Shown in pieces: positions 26,512 to 39,720 of a stretch of DNA of 64,000 bases; position 1 is the stretch's first letter, and the number at the start of each line of letters is the position of its first letter. Origin of the DNA: Cacajao melanocephalus (lineage: Eukaryota; Chordata; Mammalia; Primates; Pitheciidae); NCBI GenBank assembly GCA_963573385.1, contig CAUYLG010017864.1:222070-286069 (forward strand), written 5' to 3'. Position numbers and translations under genes: made by a program. Below the pieces are notes generated by a model. The model was not told the origin of the DNA and did not search any database. It worked only from the letters and a program-made list of their open reading frames with translations.

Positions 26512-27870
26512 GGGTTGGGACAGAGCAAGATGGCTGATTGGAAGCCTCCACTGATCATCCTCCATGTGGGAACACCAATTTAACAACTATCTATATTACA
26601 AAGCACCTTTATAAGAGCCAAAAATCAGGTAAGCAATCAAAGTACCTGGTTTTAACTTCATATCACTGAAAAAGACACTGAAGAGGATAGGAAAGATGGT
26701 CTTGAATTGCCAACACCACCCCTCCCAAATCTTCTGGCTGAGATTGGTGCCAAGAGAGAATCTGTGCTTTGTGGGAGGGAGAGCACAGCAATTATGGAAC
26801 TTCGCATTGGCACTCAGTGCTTCCCTATCACAGCAGAAAGCAATACAGGGCAGAACTCAGCTGACACCCATGGAAGGAGCACTCAGACCAGCACTAGCCA
26901 GAGGGGAATCAGCCATCCCAGCAGTCAAAACTTGAGTTTGAACAAGCCTTGCTTTCACAGGCTAAAGGACTCTGGGGTACTAAGTAAACTTGAAAGGCAG
27001 TGTAAGCCACAAGGACTGCAACTTCTAAGTAAGTCCTGGTGCTGTGCTGGGCTCAGAGCCAATGGACCTGGGAGGCATGCAACCTAGTGAGACACCAGCC
27101 AGGGCATCTAAGGGAGTTCTTGACCCACCCTTTTCCTCGCCCCAGGCAGCACAGCTCACAGCTGTGAAAGAGACATCTTACTTGAAGAGTGGAAAAGGAG
27201 AGTAAAGAGGACTTTGTCTTGCAACCTGGATACCAGCTCAAGTCACAGGAGGATAGGATACCAGGCAGAGGTTGTGCAGCCCCCACTCCAGGCCCTAGGT
27301 CCTAGATGACATTTCCAAACATACTCTGGGCCAGAAGAGAACCTGCTGCCTTGAAGGGAAGGACTCAGCCCTGGCAGGATTCATCACCTACTGACTAAAG
27401 AGCCCTAGAGCTCTGAATAATCAGCAGCAGTATCCAGGTAGTATATGTTGTGAATATACTACACAGTATATACTAGGTTGTAACCCTAGATTACAATACC
27501 CAAGTCCCTTTGAATACCTGGAAAGCTTTCCCAGGATGGGTACAAACAAGCCCAGACTAGGAAGACTACAATAGATACCTAACTCTTCAATGCCCAAACA
27601 CTGGCAAACATCCACAAGCATCGAGACCATCCAGGAAAACACGACCTCACCAAATGAACTCAATAAAGCACTGGGAACCAAGTCTCAACTTGGGTGAGAC
27701 TCTGAAACATGCTGGCTTCAGGTGTGACCCAGCACATTCCCAGCAGTGGTGGCTACAAGGACAGACTCCTTCGAGCAGAGGGAAGAGTAAACAGGATTTT
27801 GTCTTGCAGCTTAGGTACCAGCTCGGCCACTGTGAAGCAGAGCACCAAGTGGGCTCTTGGGGTCTTTGGT
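26512..27870 (+). repeat. L1M-type 5'UTR without ORFs
   Basis: Starts gcaagatggctgattggaag and follows the 5'UTR of an L1M/L1PB-age element (ttataagagccaaaaatcag, ggagagcacagcaattatgg, gactttgtcttgcaacctgg). A related block recurs at about 27785 (gattttgtcttgcagcttag), so part of the UTR is internally repeated about 580 bp apart. No ORF1 follows. Confidence 0.75.
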
Positions 27871-27961
27871 TCCAAGACTGGGTGAGCAACTTTCATTCAC
27901 GCCCTGCTATATGCTAGATGTTAGTATGTAGTCTTTAATAATGATAGAGGGAGATAGAGTG

Positions 27962-28857
27962 TCTGATCTCGAGAAGCCAGGAAATTGCTAAGGTCACACA
28001 TCAGGAAACAGCTACTTCAATCCTGGCTGGAAAGTAAGGAGCAAAGGCCAGGAGAGAGGAGAGTCCTAGGAAGGTAAACAAGCACAGATGGTAGAAAAAA
28101 TTATACTGCGTGCAGAAGAATGTGGACTTCATTCCACATAAGTGAGTAATATTATGTACCAATAAGAAGAGATACTGGGTGGCTGGAAACGTGGGAGGAA
28201 TGGAAACTTTTCACTTGTATACTTCTGTCTTTCGTATTTTGAACCGTGAAAAGTATTACTTATTCAAAAACTTAAAAATAAAATTATTTTAAAATATGGT
28301 ACGAGTCTGGTGGTGTACTAGGCTCTGGGTGAGCAGAATAGACAGGAATATTCCTTATCAGCTTGCAATCTACTACATATTTTTTAAGTTTTATGGCCCA
28401 TCAGTGAACAACACAGCTTTAGGTAGATTCCCAATGTCAAAAGGTGTGTAAACAAATAATTATAAGCCAAATAATAATTGTTTTCCTAAAGATACAGGCT
28501 CAGAGCTTTGAAAGTGCAGGTTGGGGGCTGGACAGCTTACTCTGCTTGAAGGTTCATGGGAGGTAACATGTAAACTGGGATTTGAAGAATGCATAGGAGC
28601 TTCAAACACGGAAAAGAGAGTAAAAGCAACTAATCAATGAGAAACACAATTTTCTGAAAAAAATTGTTCTTCGAGGAAAATAGTTTGAGATGATGATTGG
28701 AGCAGCAAAGGGAATGACAGGCAGTAAGACTGACAGTCAGGATGAGGCCAAATTGTGCAGGCTTTGCGTGTTGTCTGAAGACATGGGTATATACAGGATT
28801 GAAGTAGCTGTTTCCTGATGTGTGACCTTAGCAATTTCCTGACTTCTCGAGATCAGA
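27962..28857. repeat. 64-bp inverted duplication, 768-bp spacer
   Basis: 27962-28025 and 28794-28857 are inverted copies identical at 63 of 64 positions. Flanks show no target-site duplication and the arms do not look like transposon ends. The left arm resembles a reversed MIR core (aaattgctaaggtcacacat). Confidence 0.95.
28530..28793 (-). repeat. L2 ORF2 3' fragment
   Basis: gggatttgaagaatgcatag and gatgaggccaaattgtgcag match reversed L2 sequence. The L2-like reading ends exactly where the right arm of the inverted duplication starts. Confidence 0.55.
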
Positions 28858-29592
28858 AACATGCAAATACAGTGGTCTGAATTTCTACCCTTTCTAGGGT
28901 TAGAAACCCTTCATGGACATTGGTATTCTGGAAGTTGCTAAATACGTACCTTTAGGAAAACTGATTTTATTTCCAAATAGTGGGGAAAAAATTAATGGGA
29001 ATTTCTTTTTCTATTTTGATTTTTTCCCATGATTTTTACTGTGACATTCTGGTTTTATTCTGGTTAACATAGGACGTTAAGAAAATCAGTATATAGCCAG
29101 CAAATATAGATGGGAAAACTCAGAAGCAAGTATGTTAAGTATGTTTGCTCTTTTTTTCTCCTTGTCAAATATGTTCACAGTTGTGATTTTTATATATCAT
29201 CTAAGATATCTTCTGTTACCAGGACCGTTCCTTGTCAATGTGTTGGGATTGACTATCATCCATGTTTCATCTTTTACACAAGAAATCAAAGCTTCCTGAC
29301 GGTTTGCAGCCCCCCACAGCCTGGCCCATGGCTTGTTTTATTTGGCTTACACAGTTGTTTTAAAAGAGAAGTTTCTAGCTTGTCTTTTAAAACCAAAATA
29401 TCTGGCAATATGAGGTCTATATTCAGCATCAGGAGAAGCCAGCGGACCTGACTGGAGCCTGTCCCTTGTAGATATCACCGCCCTATAGGATCCCCAGTTC
29501 CCGCCCACGCAGAATTCAACTGGACCCCCTCCCTCAGCCTTTGACTTTGGCCCGGGGTAGACGGGGGATTTCCCGGGCAGTTGCTCCGGATT
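28858..29592. other. Intergenic, unclassified
   Basis: A plus-strand open frame of 113 codons (29110-29451) has no recognisable features. No repeat assigned. Confidence 0.45.
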
Positions 29593-29611
29593 TACACGAG
29601 GGGGCGCTGTG
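29593..29611 (+). promoter_or_regulatory. CTCF-like motif in intergenic region
   Basis: The plus strand reads TACACGAGGGGGCGCTGTG, close to the CTCF core with the invariant AGGGGGCGCT part intact. It lies in a locally GC-rich, repeat-poor island between the two genes and faces the minus-strand motif at 50432-50451. Confidence 0.6.
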
Positions 29612-29803
29612 ATCAGAGTTTTGAAGGGAAGGGTGGGGAGGAAGTGTTTGGAGTTGGTTCTAACGGGAAGTGAAAGGAAACCCTCCTTTCCTTTCTGGTA
29701 AGTAAGTCCTAAGGAACAACTTCCTGTGACCCAACTCAGTGAAGAATCGGGACTAAGAGTATTTTGAAATAGGAGGAATACTATATTTGAAATCTCAGAA
29801 GTC

Positions 29804-29842
29804 ATAGAAAAGTGTGGGAGAAGCAATGCCACACTTTTCTAT
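29804..29842. other. Perfect 14-bp hairpin
   Basis: atagaaaagtgtgg (29804-29817) and its exact reverse complement (29829-29842) flank an 11-nt loop. Confidence 0.7.
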
Positions 29843-30949
29843 TTTCCCTGCTATTTGAAAAAACACTTTGCAGTCTGTAAAACGCTGCCAAGAACAGAAG
29901 GCTCTTTGGTCTTCACAGCAATCCCATGTCCGAAGGAGGAGGGGGCCTGCTCCTGCCCAGCCACTGAGTTCCTCGCCTCGCCTAGGAGCGCCCACCCAGC
30001 CAGAAAGGGGCGGTTCCCCTGCCTTGGCTGCTTCCTCACACTTTCCTTTTTAGGATGGGGTAGGGAAGCCCTGGAGAAAGAGAGGGTGCCCAGAATATGT
30101 GGCGAGAGGAAGGGACAGGCCAGAAGAAAGAAGCTGAGAGATCAGTCCTAGGAAACTTCCTAACTTCCTTGCCTGGGACTTGTGCTTCTCCCTGTGTACC
30201 TCAGGCACAGTAAATATCAGTTTATATTTATTAAATAAGTAAATTGTCCAAGGCATCTCTTGGGCCTTAACCTTTATATAGGAAGAGCCCTGTTATTCCT
30301 TCAATATTAGTTACAGAATTATGGGGGCTTGGGCTGATGACATTGAGGGTCCGAGGACCTTCTCACCGCTAGTCGTCCCTGCCCTGGATGGCCCCTAAGC
30401 TCCATCAGTGGCCATGACTGTGTGTCTTTGTGGCTTTGATTTTGAGGATGTTATCAGCCAGGATGCAGAATCCTATTTCCTCTCCCAGTTTTCAGTTGCT
30501 ATTTTTCTGTGTTTGTTTTCTTTGGCTGCTGTAGGGAGATTTGTTTTTCATCTTGGCAGCACGTGCCCCACTCAGAGTGAAGGAAGAAGGCTATGGCAGG
30601 ATACAGTGGTCTGGGAAGGGAAGAGAATCTCCTTACTTGGGGACATCCTTTTCAAAACAAGGCCCCTGCAAAGTAAAGGCCTCCTAACGTTTCCCTCTAA
30701 ACTCTCCATGTTCTACTACTTGCCCGAGAAAAAATTACACAAAGTGTCTCCTCACCCACAGTTAGCCACAAAAGACCTCTGTTTCCCAGGCTCCCTTTCA
30801 CTCTACTTACTCATCAATTCATCATCCATTGATTCATTTGTTCATTCATTTATTCTGTGACAGCCTTTAACATCTTTCCTAAGTATGACCAGAAAATAAT
30901 GATGTATGATCTACTCTACGGCATGTGGGTTGTAACCATTGTCATGTTT
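29843..30949. other. Intergenic, locally GC-rich, unclassified
   Basis: A moderately GC-rich patch (about 29470-30150) is unlike its surroundings. It holds the 29593 CTCF-like motif nearby and could be an enhancer or insulator. No gene seen. An L2-like 3' scrap is possible at about 30205-30255. Confidence 0.4.
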
Positions 30950-31008
30950 TTTTTTAATTTAGATACAACTCACAAAACATGAAATGTACCATTTTAAAGA
31001 GTACAATT

Positions 31009-31341
31009 GTATTAGTCTGTTTTCATGATGCTGAGAAAGACATACCCTAGACTGGGTAATTTATAAAGAAAAAGAGGGTTGATGTACTCATAGTTCCACA
31101 TGGCTGGGGAGGCCTCACAAACATGGCAGCAGGCAAGAGAGAATGAGAGCCAAGTGAAAGGGGAAACCCCCTATAAAACTGTCAGATCCTGTGAGACTTA
31201 TTCACTACCACAAGAATGGTATGGGGGAAACTGGTGCCATGATTCAGTTACCTCCCACCAAGTCCCTCCTACAACACATGGGAATTTTGGGAGCTACAAT
31301 TCAAGATGAGATTTGGGTAGGGACACAACAAAACCATATCA
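31009..31341 (-). repeat. THE1/MST-type MaLR LTR inside L1M
   Basis: tgtattagtctgttttcatg to caaaaccatatcag, flanked by caatt/caatc as the likely 5-bp target duplication. Solo LTR. Confidence 0.85.
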
Positions 31342-31562
31342 GCAATCCATTGGTTTTTAGTATATTCACCCTCACTTCTATATAGAACATTGCTGTCACC
31401 ACAAAAAGAAACCCCATACCTATTAGCAGTTAGTCCCAGCTGTCCTCTCCTTGTTCTCCGGCAACCACTAATTTGCTTTCTGTGGCTGAGGATTTGCCTG
31501 TTTTGGACATTTCATACAAATGGAATGATACAATATATGACTTTTTGTGTTTGACTTCTTTT

Positions 31563-31688
31563 TTTTTTTTTTTAAGACGGGGTTTCACTATGTTGGTCAG
31601 GCTGGTCTTGAACTCCCGACCTCAGGTGATCCACCCACCTTGGCCTCCAAAGTGCTTGGATTACAGGCTTGAGCCACCACACCTGGCC
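31563..31688 (-). repeat. Left-monomer-only Alu with target duplication
   Basis: A T tail joins directly to aagacggggtttcactatgt and runs to gagccaccacacctggcc. The 17-bp direct repeat tgtgtttgacttctttt flanks it at 31546-31562 and 31689-31705, so this was inserted as a half Alu. Confidence 0.88.
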
Positions 31689-31772
31689 TGTGTTTGACTT
31701 CTTTTATTTAGCATAATGTTTTCAGGGTTCATCCCTGAACATACAACATATAACATCCCTGTTTTATATATA

Positions 31773-31773
<1 letters not shown>

Positions 31774-31817
<44 letters not shown>
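31774..31817. repeat. Perfect 44-bp palindrome (GT)5(AT)12(AC)5
   Basis: A self-complementary simple repeat inside a longer TA-rich block (31770-31965). Able to form a cruciform or Z-DNA. Confidence 0.85.
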
Positions 31818-31943
31818 GTAATGCATATAAAATATATATTTATATGTAATATATAATATTTATACATATATATTATGTATTATATATACATATATAACAT
31901 GTTATATATACATTAATGTAATATTTTATATATAAATATATAA

Positions 31944-32249
<306 letters not shown>

Positions 32250-32410
32250 TCCTATTATATGTTGTAGCATATGACAGTACATTCCTTTTTATAGCTCAAT
32301 AATATTTCATTGTATGAATAGACCACATTTTGTTTATCTAGTCATCAGTTGATGAACTTTGTTTTGGCTATTATTAATAATCCTAATATGAATACTCATG
32401 TACATCGTTT

Positions 32411-32606
32411 TCTTTTCTTTCTTTCTTTCTTTTTTCTTTTTTTTTTTTTTTTTTTTTTGAGTCAGGCCTTGTTCTGTTGCCTAGGCTGGAGTGCAATGAT
32501 GCCATCACAGCTCACTGCAGCCTTGACCTCCTGGGCTCAAGCAATCCTCCTACCTTAGCCTCCTGAGTAGCTAGGTCTATAGGCACACACCACCATACCT
32601 GGCTAG
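32411..32606 (-). repeat. Alu right monomer (FRAM or AluJ-like)
   Basis: A CTTT/T-rich tail, then only the right monomer (gcagccttgacctcctgggc ... accatacctggctag). Confidence 0.82.
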
Positions 32607-32780
32607 TTCTTGTAAGATAACATATTTTCAATGCTCATGGGTATATACTGGAGTGGATTCATTGGGTCCTGTGCTAATTCTGTATTTGACTTTTTGAAGA
32701 ACTACCAAATTATTTTCTACCGTGACTGTACCATTTTAAATTCCCTCCATCAATATTGAAATTCCCTTTCTTTCTTAACA

Positions 32781-33704
32781 TAAACAATTTAAGGGATTGC
32801 TTAAATGGTCTTAGATGAACCTGTCATCAAGGAGAGGGAGGGCATGAATTGATATTTGCACAGGGCCTGTGCAGAGATGCCTGGCAATAACCCTCAGGAC
32901 ACTGGATAATTTATCCCAAGCCATGGTGAGGAAAATGGGGAGGAAGAGGGCAGTCAGTAGCATGGAGCAGCTTTGCCAGTCTGTTATCCTCATCCGTTTA
33001 AGGATTATGTGTTGGTATTTAAAAGATGGAGAAGCAGTCCGAGATGATTTAGTACATGTCCGCTGTTGAAGGGGCAAAAGAGCATAGGCCGGCAATTTGT
33101 CTGTCTCCTGTAAGACTTCTGAGGTCTCTTTGAATGCAAGCCTCAGAGAATGAACAGCAGTGGCGAAGACAATGCCCTTTCTAAGTGCGTAGAGGGTTGA
33201 GGAAATGCGGGGGCGGGGGGGGAGCTTTTCCGTAGAAGTGCCCTCTTTTCATGTTCCCTTCAAAGGGTACAGTGAAAGAGAATACTTTATTGTCAACTAA
33301 TTTATAAAAAATTGGCTCAATACATCCTGCTATAGAAATTCCATCAATGTACTAGTAAGTTTACATTTATCAGAGCTCATTATTCAACAGAAGCTGGAGT
33401 TGTGTGTGTTCACGGATGTGGAATGAGAATACAGAAGTTCAATCTTTATAAGCACAGAGCAGAAACAGTGCAGGTAGAGGGTCAATTTGAGACCATCCCA
33501 GCCCATCTTTGATTGGCCTGTGAAACACAACAGGAAACTAATTCATATGAAAGATGTGCTAAAACACCTGTTGGCTTTAACAAAAGGAATCTTGGCCAAT
33601 TTTACATTAAAACATCTAACAAAGGAGAATAAATGCTCTTGGGTGAAGAACATGTCTTTATAACCAAACTCCACATTTGTTACTATATAAATAATTTTTC
33701 TTTA
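32781..33704. other. Intergenic, unclassified
   Basis: Includes a G-rich run (33209-33222). Facing open frames at 32811-33095 show no known product. Confidence 0.45.
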
Positions 33705-33775
33705 TAAAAATATATATATATACGTATACGTGTGTGTGTGTGTGCGTGTGTGTATGTATGTGTATGTGTATGTAA
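33705..33775. repeat. TA/TG microsatellite
   Basis: atatatatatacgtatacgt followed by TG repeats with TATG interruptions. Confidence 0.9.
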
Positions 33776-33849
33776 AAGACAAATAGAAAACTTCAAATAA
33801 ATTCTTTTCCTTTTGGCAAATCACTTGAGCCTTTGACAGTGTTTTTCTT

Positions 33850-34175
33850 GGCCAGGCATGGTGGTTCATGCCTGTAACCTCAGCACATTGGGAGGCCAAG
33901 GCAGGTGGATCACTTGAGGCCAGGAGTTTCAGACCAGCGTGGCCAACGTGGTGAAACCCATCTCTACTAAAAATGTAAAACTTTGCTGGACGTAGTGGCA
34001 CATGCCTGCAATCCCAGCAACTAGGGAAGCTGAGACCACTGAATCATTTGAACCCAGGAGGCGGAGGTTACAAGGAGCCAAGATGGCACCACTGCACTCC
34101 AGCTTGGGCAACAGAGCAAGACTCTGTCTCAAAAAAGAGGAAGAAGTAGAAGAAGGAGAAAGAGAAGAAAAGCAA
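33850..34175 (+). repeat. AluS-like element with purine-rich tail
   Basis: ggccaggcatggtggttcat, full length. The tail decays into GAAGAA-type purine sequence. Confidence 0.9.
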
Positions 34176-35589
34176 CAGTCTTTCTTTGTCTCTCAGTAAT
34201 CAAGATAGGGAACCAATAGATTTAGTAATACTCGCGCCACCCAGCCTCATCAGCATCTTCCCCACGATTGTCTCTTTCGGTGTTGTTTGCTCACCAGAAG
34301 CTGTAATATTGATTCATATGAATTCTGACTGAGCACCTATTATATGCAAGACTCTTAAGTTTGCAAAACAAATTTGGTGCATTTTTCTCCCTAGAATCTT
34401 AGAATCAAGTGTATAAAATATATATATACATAAACATATAAAAATAAACATAATACAAGGTGGAAAGTGATGAGAGTCATGTGGGAAGTTGGAATCTAGT
34501 GATGTAGAGATTCAAAGGGAGGAAAAATAACTTTTGGTGTGGAGTCAAGAGAAGGATTCTATCCTTCTTGTTGAAAAATACCAAAAAGCATATTTTGAAC
34601 AGGGAGCTCACTCTGATACCAGGGCACCTATTAAGAGAAGTTTTAAAAGGAAATGCCCAATTAGACTTGGCGTGATCTATGCTAGATACCCAGTTAAAAG
34701 AAGAAAGAATCTGTACATGTGCCTCATTTAGGCCTTGTTCCCCTTTTGCTGCATGAATAATTATTTTTTGAGACCCAAAAGTCTATCTTCCACCCAATTA
34801 GTTCCTCTAATTAAAAGCCATCACGATGACAAATGTTTTCTCTCATATCCTACAGTTTTCCTAATCTAAATGTACAGCTTCTAGAGGTTCTCTTCCAGTT
34901 CAGAGATTTTACAATTTGTTTTAAGATTTAAGAATAATGCAAAAAGGACCAACTTTCCCTAATCATATGTATAGGAAAGGGGGCACCTTTAGATTTTGAT
35001 ACTCCTTGAGGAAGGCCATGTGGATTTCGAATGTCATATGAGGATCCCAAGTCTACAGCTTGGAATGTTCCTAGCCAATTATTAGAATGACTAATGAAAA
35101 AATTCCAAAAGCCAATAAGAACTCAGATTAGAAGCATCAAAAACTCCTCACTCTGGCTCACTTTATGGTGACCCTGTTGAGCATGTGGTATAATAAAGAC
35201 AGTGGGTTAATTAGGAGAGAATATTATAGTAAAGAAATACATGTCTGACCTACAGAAACTTCAGGAAAGGTTTACTGCTTTAGTTTGGCTTGACATGGTA
35301 CAACGCCCACTTCCATATTTCATTCATGGAACCAACTATGCCTGGTAGGGACTGAGGATCTAATGGTAAACAAGACAGAAACAATCCGCCTTCAAGGCGG
35401 CCACAGTGAAATCATCAATGTTTCCCAGGTTTCTCTGGGCCAAGCGGACTGCTTTCATTTTTGCAATATTCTAAAGCCCTGAGGAAGCAATGACTAAAAG
35501 GAGGCGTCTTTGGCAATGATAACAGCAGTCCTTATAAAAACAGAGGCCTGGTTTCCAGTAATATGAAATCGTAGTCTAGAAAACTGAGA
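34176..35589. other. Intergenic, unclassified
   Basis: AT-rich, no gene or named repeat seen in about 1.4 kb. Confidence 0.45.
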
Positions 35590-35756
35590 CGCATACAAGA
35601 ATGTTTCGGGAAGCATTATTGGCGATAGGCAAAACCAACCCCGATGTCCATCAACAGCACAATAGGTAGAAAAAATGTGGTGTATTTATACAGCAAATGA
35701 ATGTTCAGCAAATAAAAATGAACTATAGCTACACACACACACACACACACACACAT
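35590..35756 (+). repeat. L1M 3' fragment and CA microsatellite
   Basis: gatgtccatcaacagcacaa with gtggtgtatttatacagcaa is L1 ORF2 3' end, followed by about 11 CA units (35733-35755). Confidence 0.7.
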
Positions 35757-35984
35757 AAGTTAACCTTTTAAAAAAAAAAATGAGCCGAAGGTCACACAGT
35801 GAGTTGTGGAGTCAGATTCCACAGAGCCAGCGTGGTAGAAGTGTGCCACCTAGATGCTCCTTCAAGCGAGGGCTCTGCTCCACTTGCTGACAATGTTGTC
35901 AGCAGACAGCTTTTCAGCACAGGGCCCTTTCAAGGATTGCTGCAGCAACCCAGAGCTGCCTGGCCCGAAGGTATCTCTGTCCCA

Positions 35985-36900
<916 letters not shown>

Positions 36901-37944
36901 TTTCCAAGCTCCTAGTGGGGGGGGCTGAGGCCTTTGCTGGGTCTGCACTGCAGCTCAACTTCTCCCCCTGTCCATTTCCTGCTTCCGTTTCCTGGGGGGT
37001 TGATCAAGGCACTCCCGCTAGTCATCACTCTGTACACTAAACTCCAACCCTTAACGAAGAGTCTGACACTAGGACCCACAGCCATAACGGCTCCATCCCT
37101 TCTAACACCTCCCAATAGAGCAGGCCCAGCATCTAGCATGAGGCCAGCACATAGCAGGGGCTCAACTGTGTTTGTTGAATAAGTGAATAAATATACAAAT
37201 GAAGAGACTCTGGGAGATAAAGGACAGTGCATATTTGCCTTCCAGGTTGTCATAATCGCTACTAGTAAGTATGTTGCCATCGTGTTTGCAATGAGCAGTG
37301 ACAGGGCTCCCTGTGCACCTCCCATGTGAAGATCAGTGAGGGCCCAGGGGTTTTCTCATTGATCCTCACACTCCCTGTTTGTTCTGTGCACTCTTGTGCC
37401 CTGAGAAGCTGACAGGACTTCTTCCATCCCCTGTCACAGGTAAGCTGAGTTTGGGTATCCAGAAGCAAGGCCATAGGCAGACCAGAAGGAGAAGTGAGTT
37501 CAGGGCAAAAACTGAGTCCTTTCTTGTCAGGGGTGGCTAGGAGAGACCAAAGGCTACACACAAACCCTTTCCCGCTGCCTTGAACCAGCCCAGCTCCATC
37601 CTCTCCAGGCCTCTCCTTCCTGCTGCTCCTGAGCCTCAGTCCCCAACCCAGGTCCCCTGCAGCTCCTGCCACTGTGTTTGCTTTCTGGCAAATGGAAAGC
37701 TGGGTCTCCGATCTAGATCATGAGGCTAGAAGGAGAGAAAAACACAAATGGATGGGGAGGCAGGTTGTGTCTCTCCTCTCCTTTCCCTCTCACCCATGCC
37801 TGGTTCCCTCCCTGCACTCTCCCCACACCCCACCCCACTCTCAGGCCTCTTTCCTCTCCTCCCACTGGTCAGAGGCAGCCAACTTTCAGCTAGGGGCAGT
37901 TGCAGAGACAGAACACTTAATATCCTACAGATTGTTGGGCTCTT
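36901..37944. other. Intergenic, mostly unclassified
   Basis: Contains an L2/MIR-type 3' end at about 37100-37200 (cagcacatagcaggggctca). Open frames of 136-137 codons on the minus strand have no recognisable domain. Confidence 0.45.
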
Positions 37945-38085
37945 AATATGCTTCATAGTTAACCTTCCACATAAGCCTCTGAAGTAGATGCCATCTACTC
38001 TGCAAATGAAATTCAAAGTTGAAGAACTTGTCCAGGGTCACACAGATACAGGATTAGAAGCCAGGTGGTCAGATGCCAACACTGT
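37945..38085 (-). repeat. MIR element
   Basis: gaacttgtccagggtcacac and aggattagaagccaggtggt are reversed MIR core. Confidence 0.7.
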
Positions 38086-39129
38086 TCCTGTTAGGCAGGG
38101 TGGCTTCCTGCTGCCCCTGGAGCTTTGAAAGGTGGTTTCTGGGCCCCTGCGGTGAACAACAGAGGGTTGCTTCATGAGAACAAAATTGTAGCCAATGGGA
38201 ACAGTTACAGCAGCTGCAGAAATCACGGCAAGAAAGTGTGGCAAAATAGCAAAGTACATTCAACCCCATCGACTTGGGGGTCACACACCCCTTCACATGC
38301 TCCTTTCTGTGTTTTAACCATGGCAAATCCACAGCTAAGCTATCTCAGCATCTCAAAAATCCAGAGTACAATGTCAGCACCTGAAGTCTTTACTGGAGTC
38401 TTGCTAACTACTTTGATTACAATAATGTAACAAGGAATGCATGTTGGCTATAATTACATCTAAAGCTTTCTCTTCCTTGTGGTCACTGGAGGGTAACAGG
38501 AATGTGAGCCAAAGCAGCAAAGGTAGGAAGCCACGTTCCCTCAACTCTGCCTGCCAGCATCATTTTACAAAGCTCCTGACTCTGTGATGACATGTAACTC
38601 TCTGGAAAGATGCCCTGAAGACAAAACAGGGTAGAGCACAGGGCACCCCCATATCTCTTGCCTGAGTCACTACATTCCTTAAAAGATAAATGATCATAGT
38701 CCTTGCGTTTTCCTACACATGAGATAATGTCTCCCAAACAAGCAATAATAGAAGATTGTGATTTATCCCATATGGTCACCTCACAGTGTGCTGGAGAAGA
38801 CATCAAGTGATTTAGCAAACATCCATCACCATATGTCTGGGTGGTTGGAATGACCAATGGTTAGTGGTTATGCTTCTGTAATCTAGAGCTAGATGTAATC
38901 TTGAACCTAAACTTGGATGCGATTTTGCAGCTACTAAACCTCCACCACTTGCATATAAGCAATGGGCTGAAACATGGTGCTGGAGCAGCCTGACAGGACC
39001 TCTCTAACTGGCTGGTCCTTGGCTTTAAGCCTCAATCTAGATGATTTCTGAATAAAACTGAATTTAATGCTTTAAACGCTTGATTTTTTTTGCCTTCAGT
39101 TGACAGGAGCTTGAGAGGAAATGGAAATA
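38086..39129. other. Intergenic, unclassified
   Basis: Nothing recognised. A polyadenylation-like gaataaaactgaatttaatg (about 39050) could be the end of an old LTR. Confidence 0.4.

Positions 39130-39720
<591 letters not shown>

Noticed and set aside
27962..28857. Possible new DNA transposon with 64-bp terminal inverted repeats
   Set aside because: No target-site duplication, the arms resemble MIR-derived genomic DNA, and the interior is ordinary L2-like sequence without a transposase.
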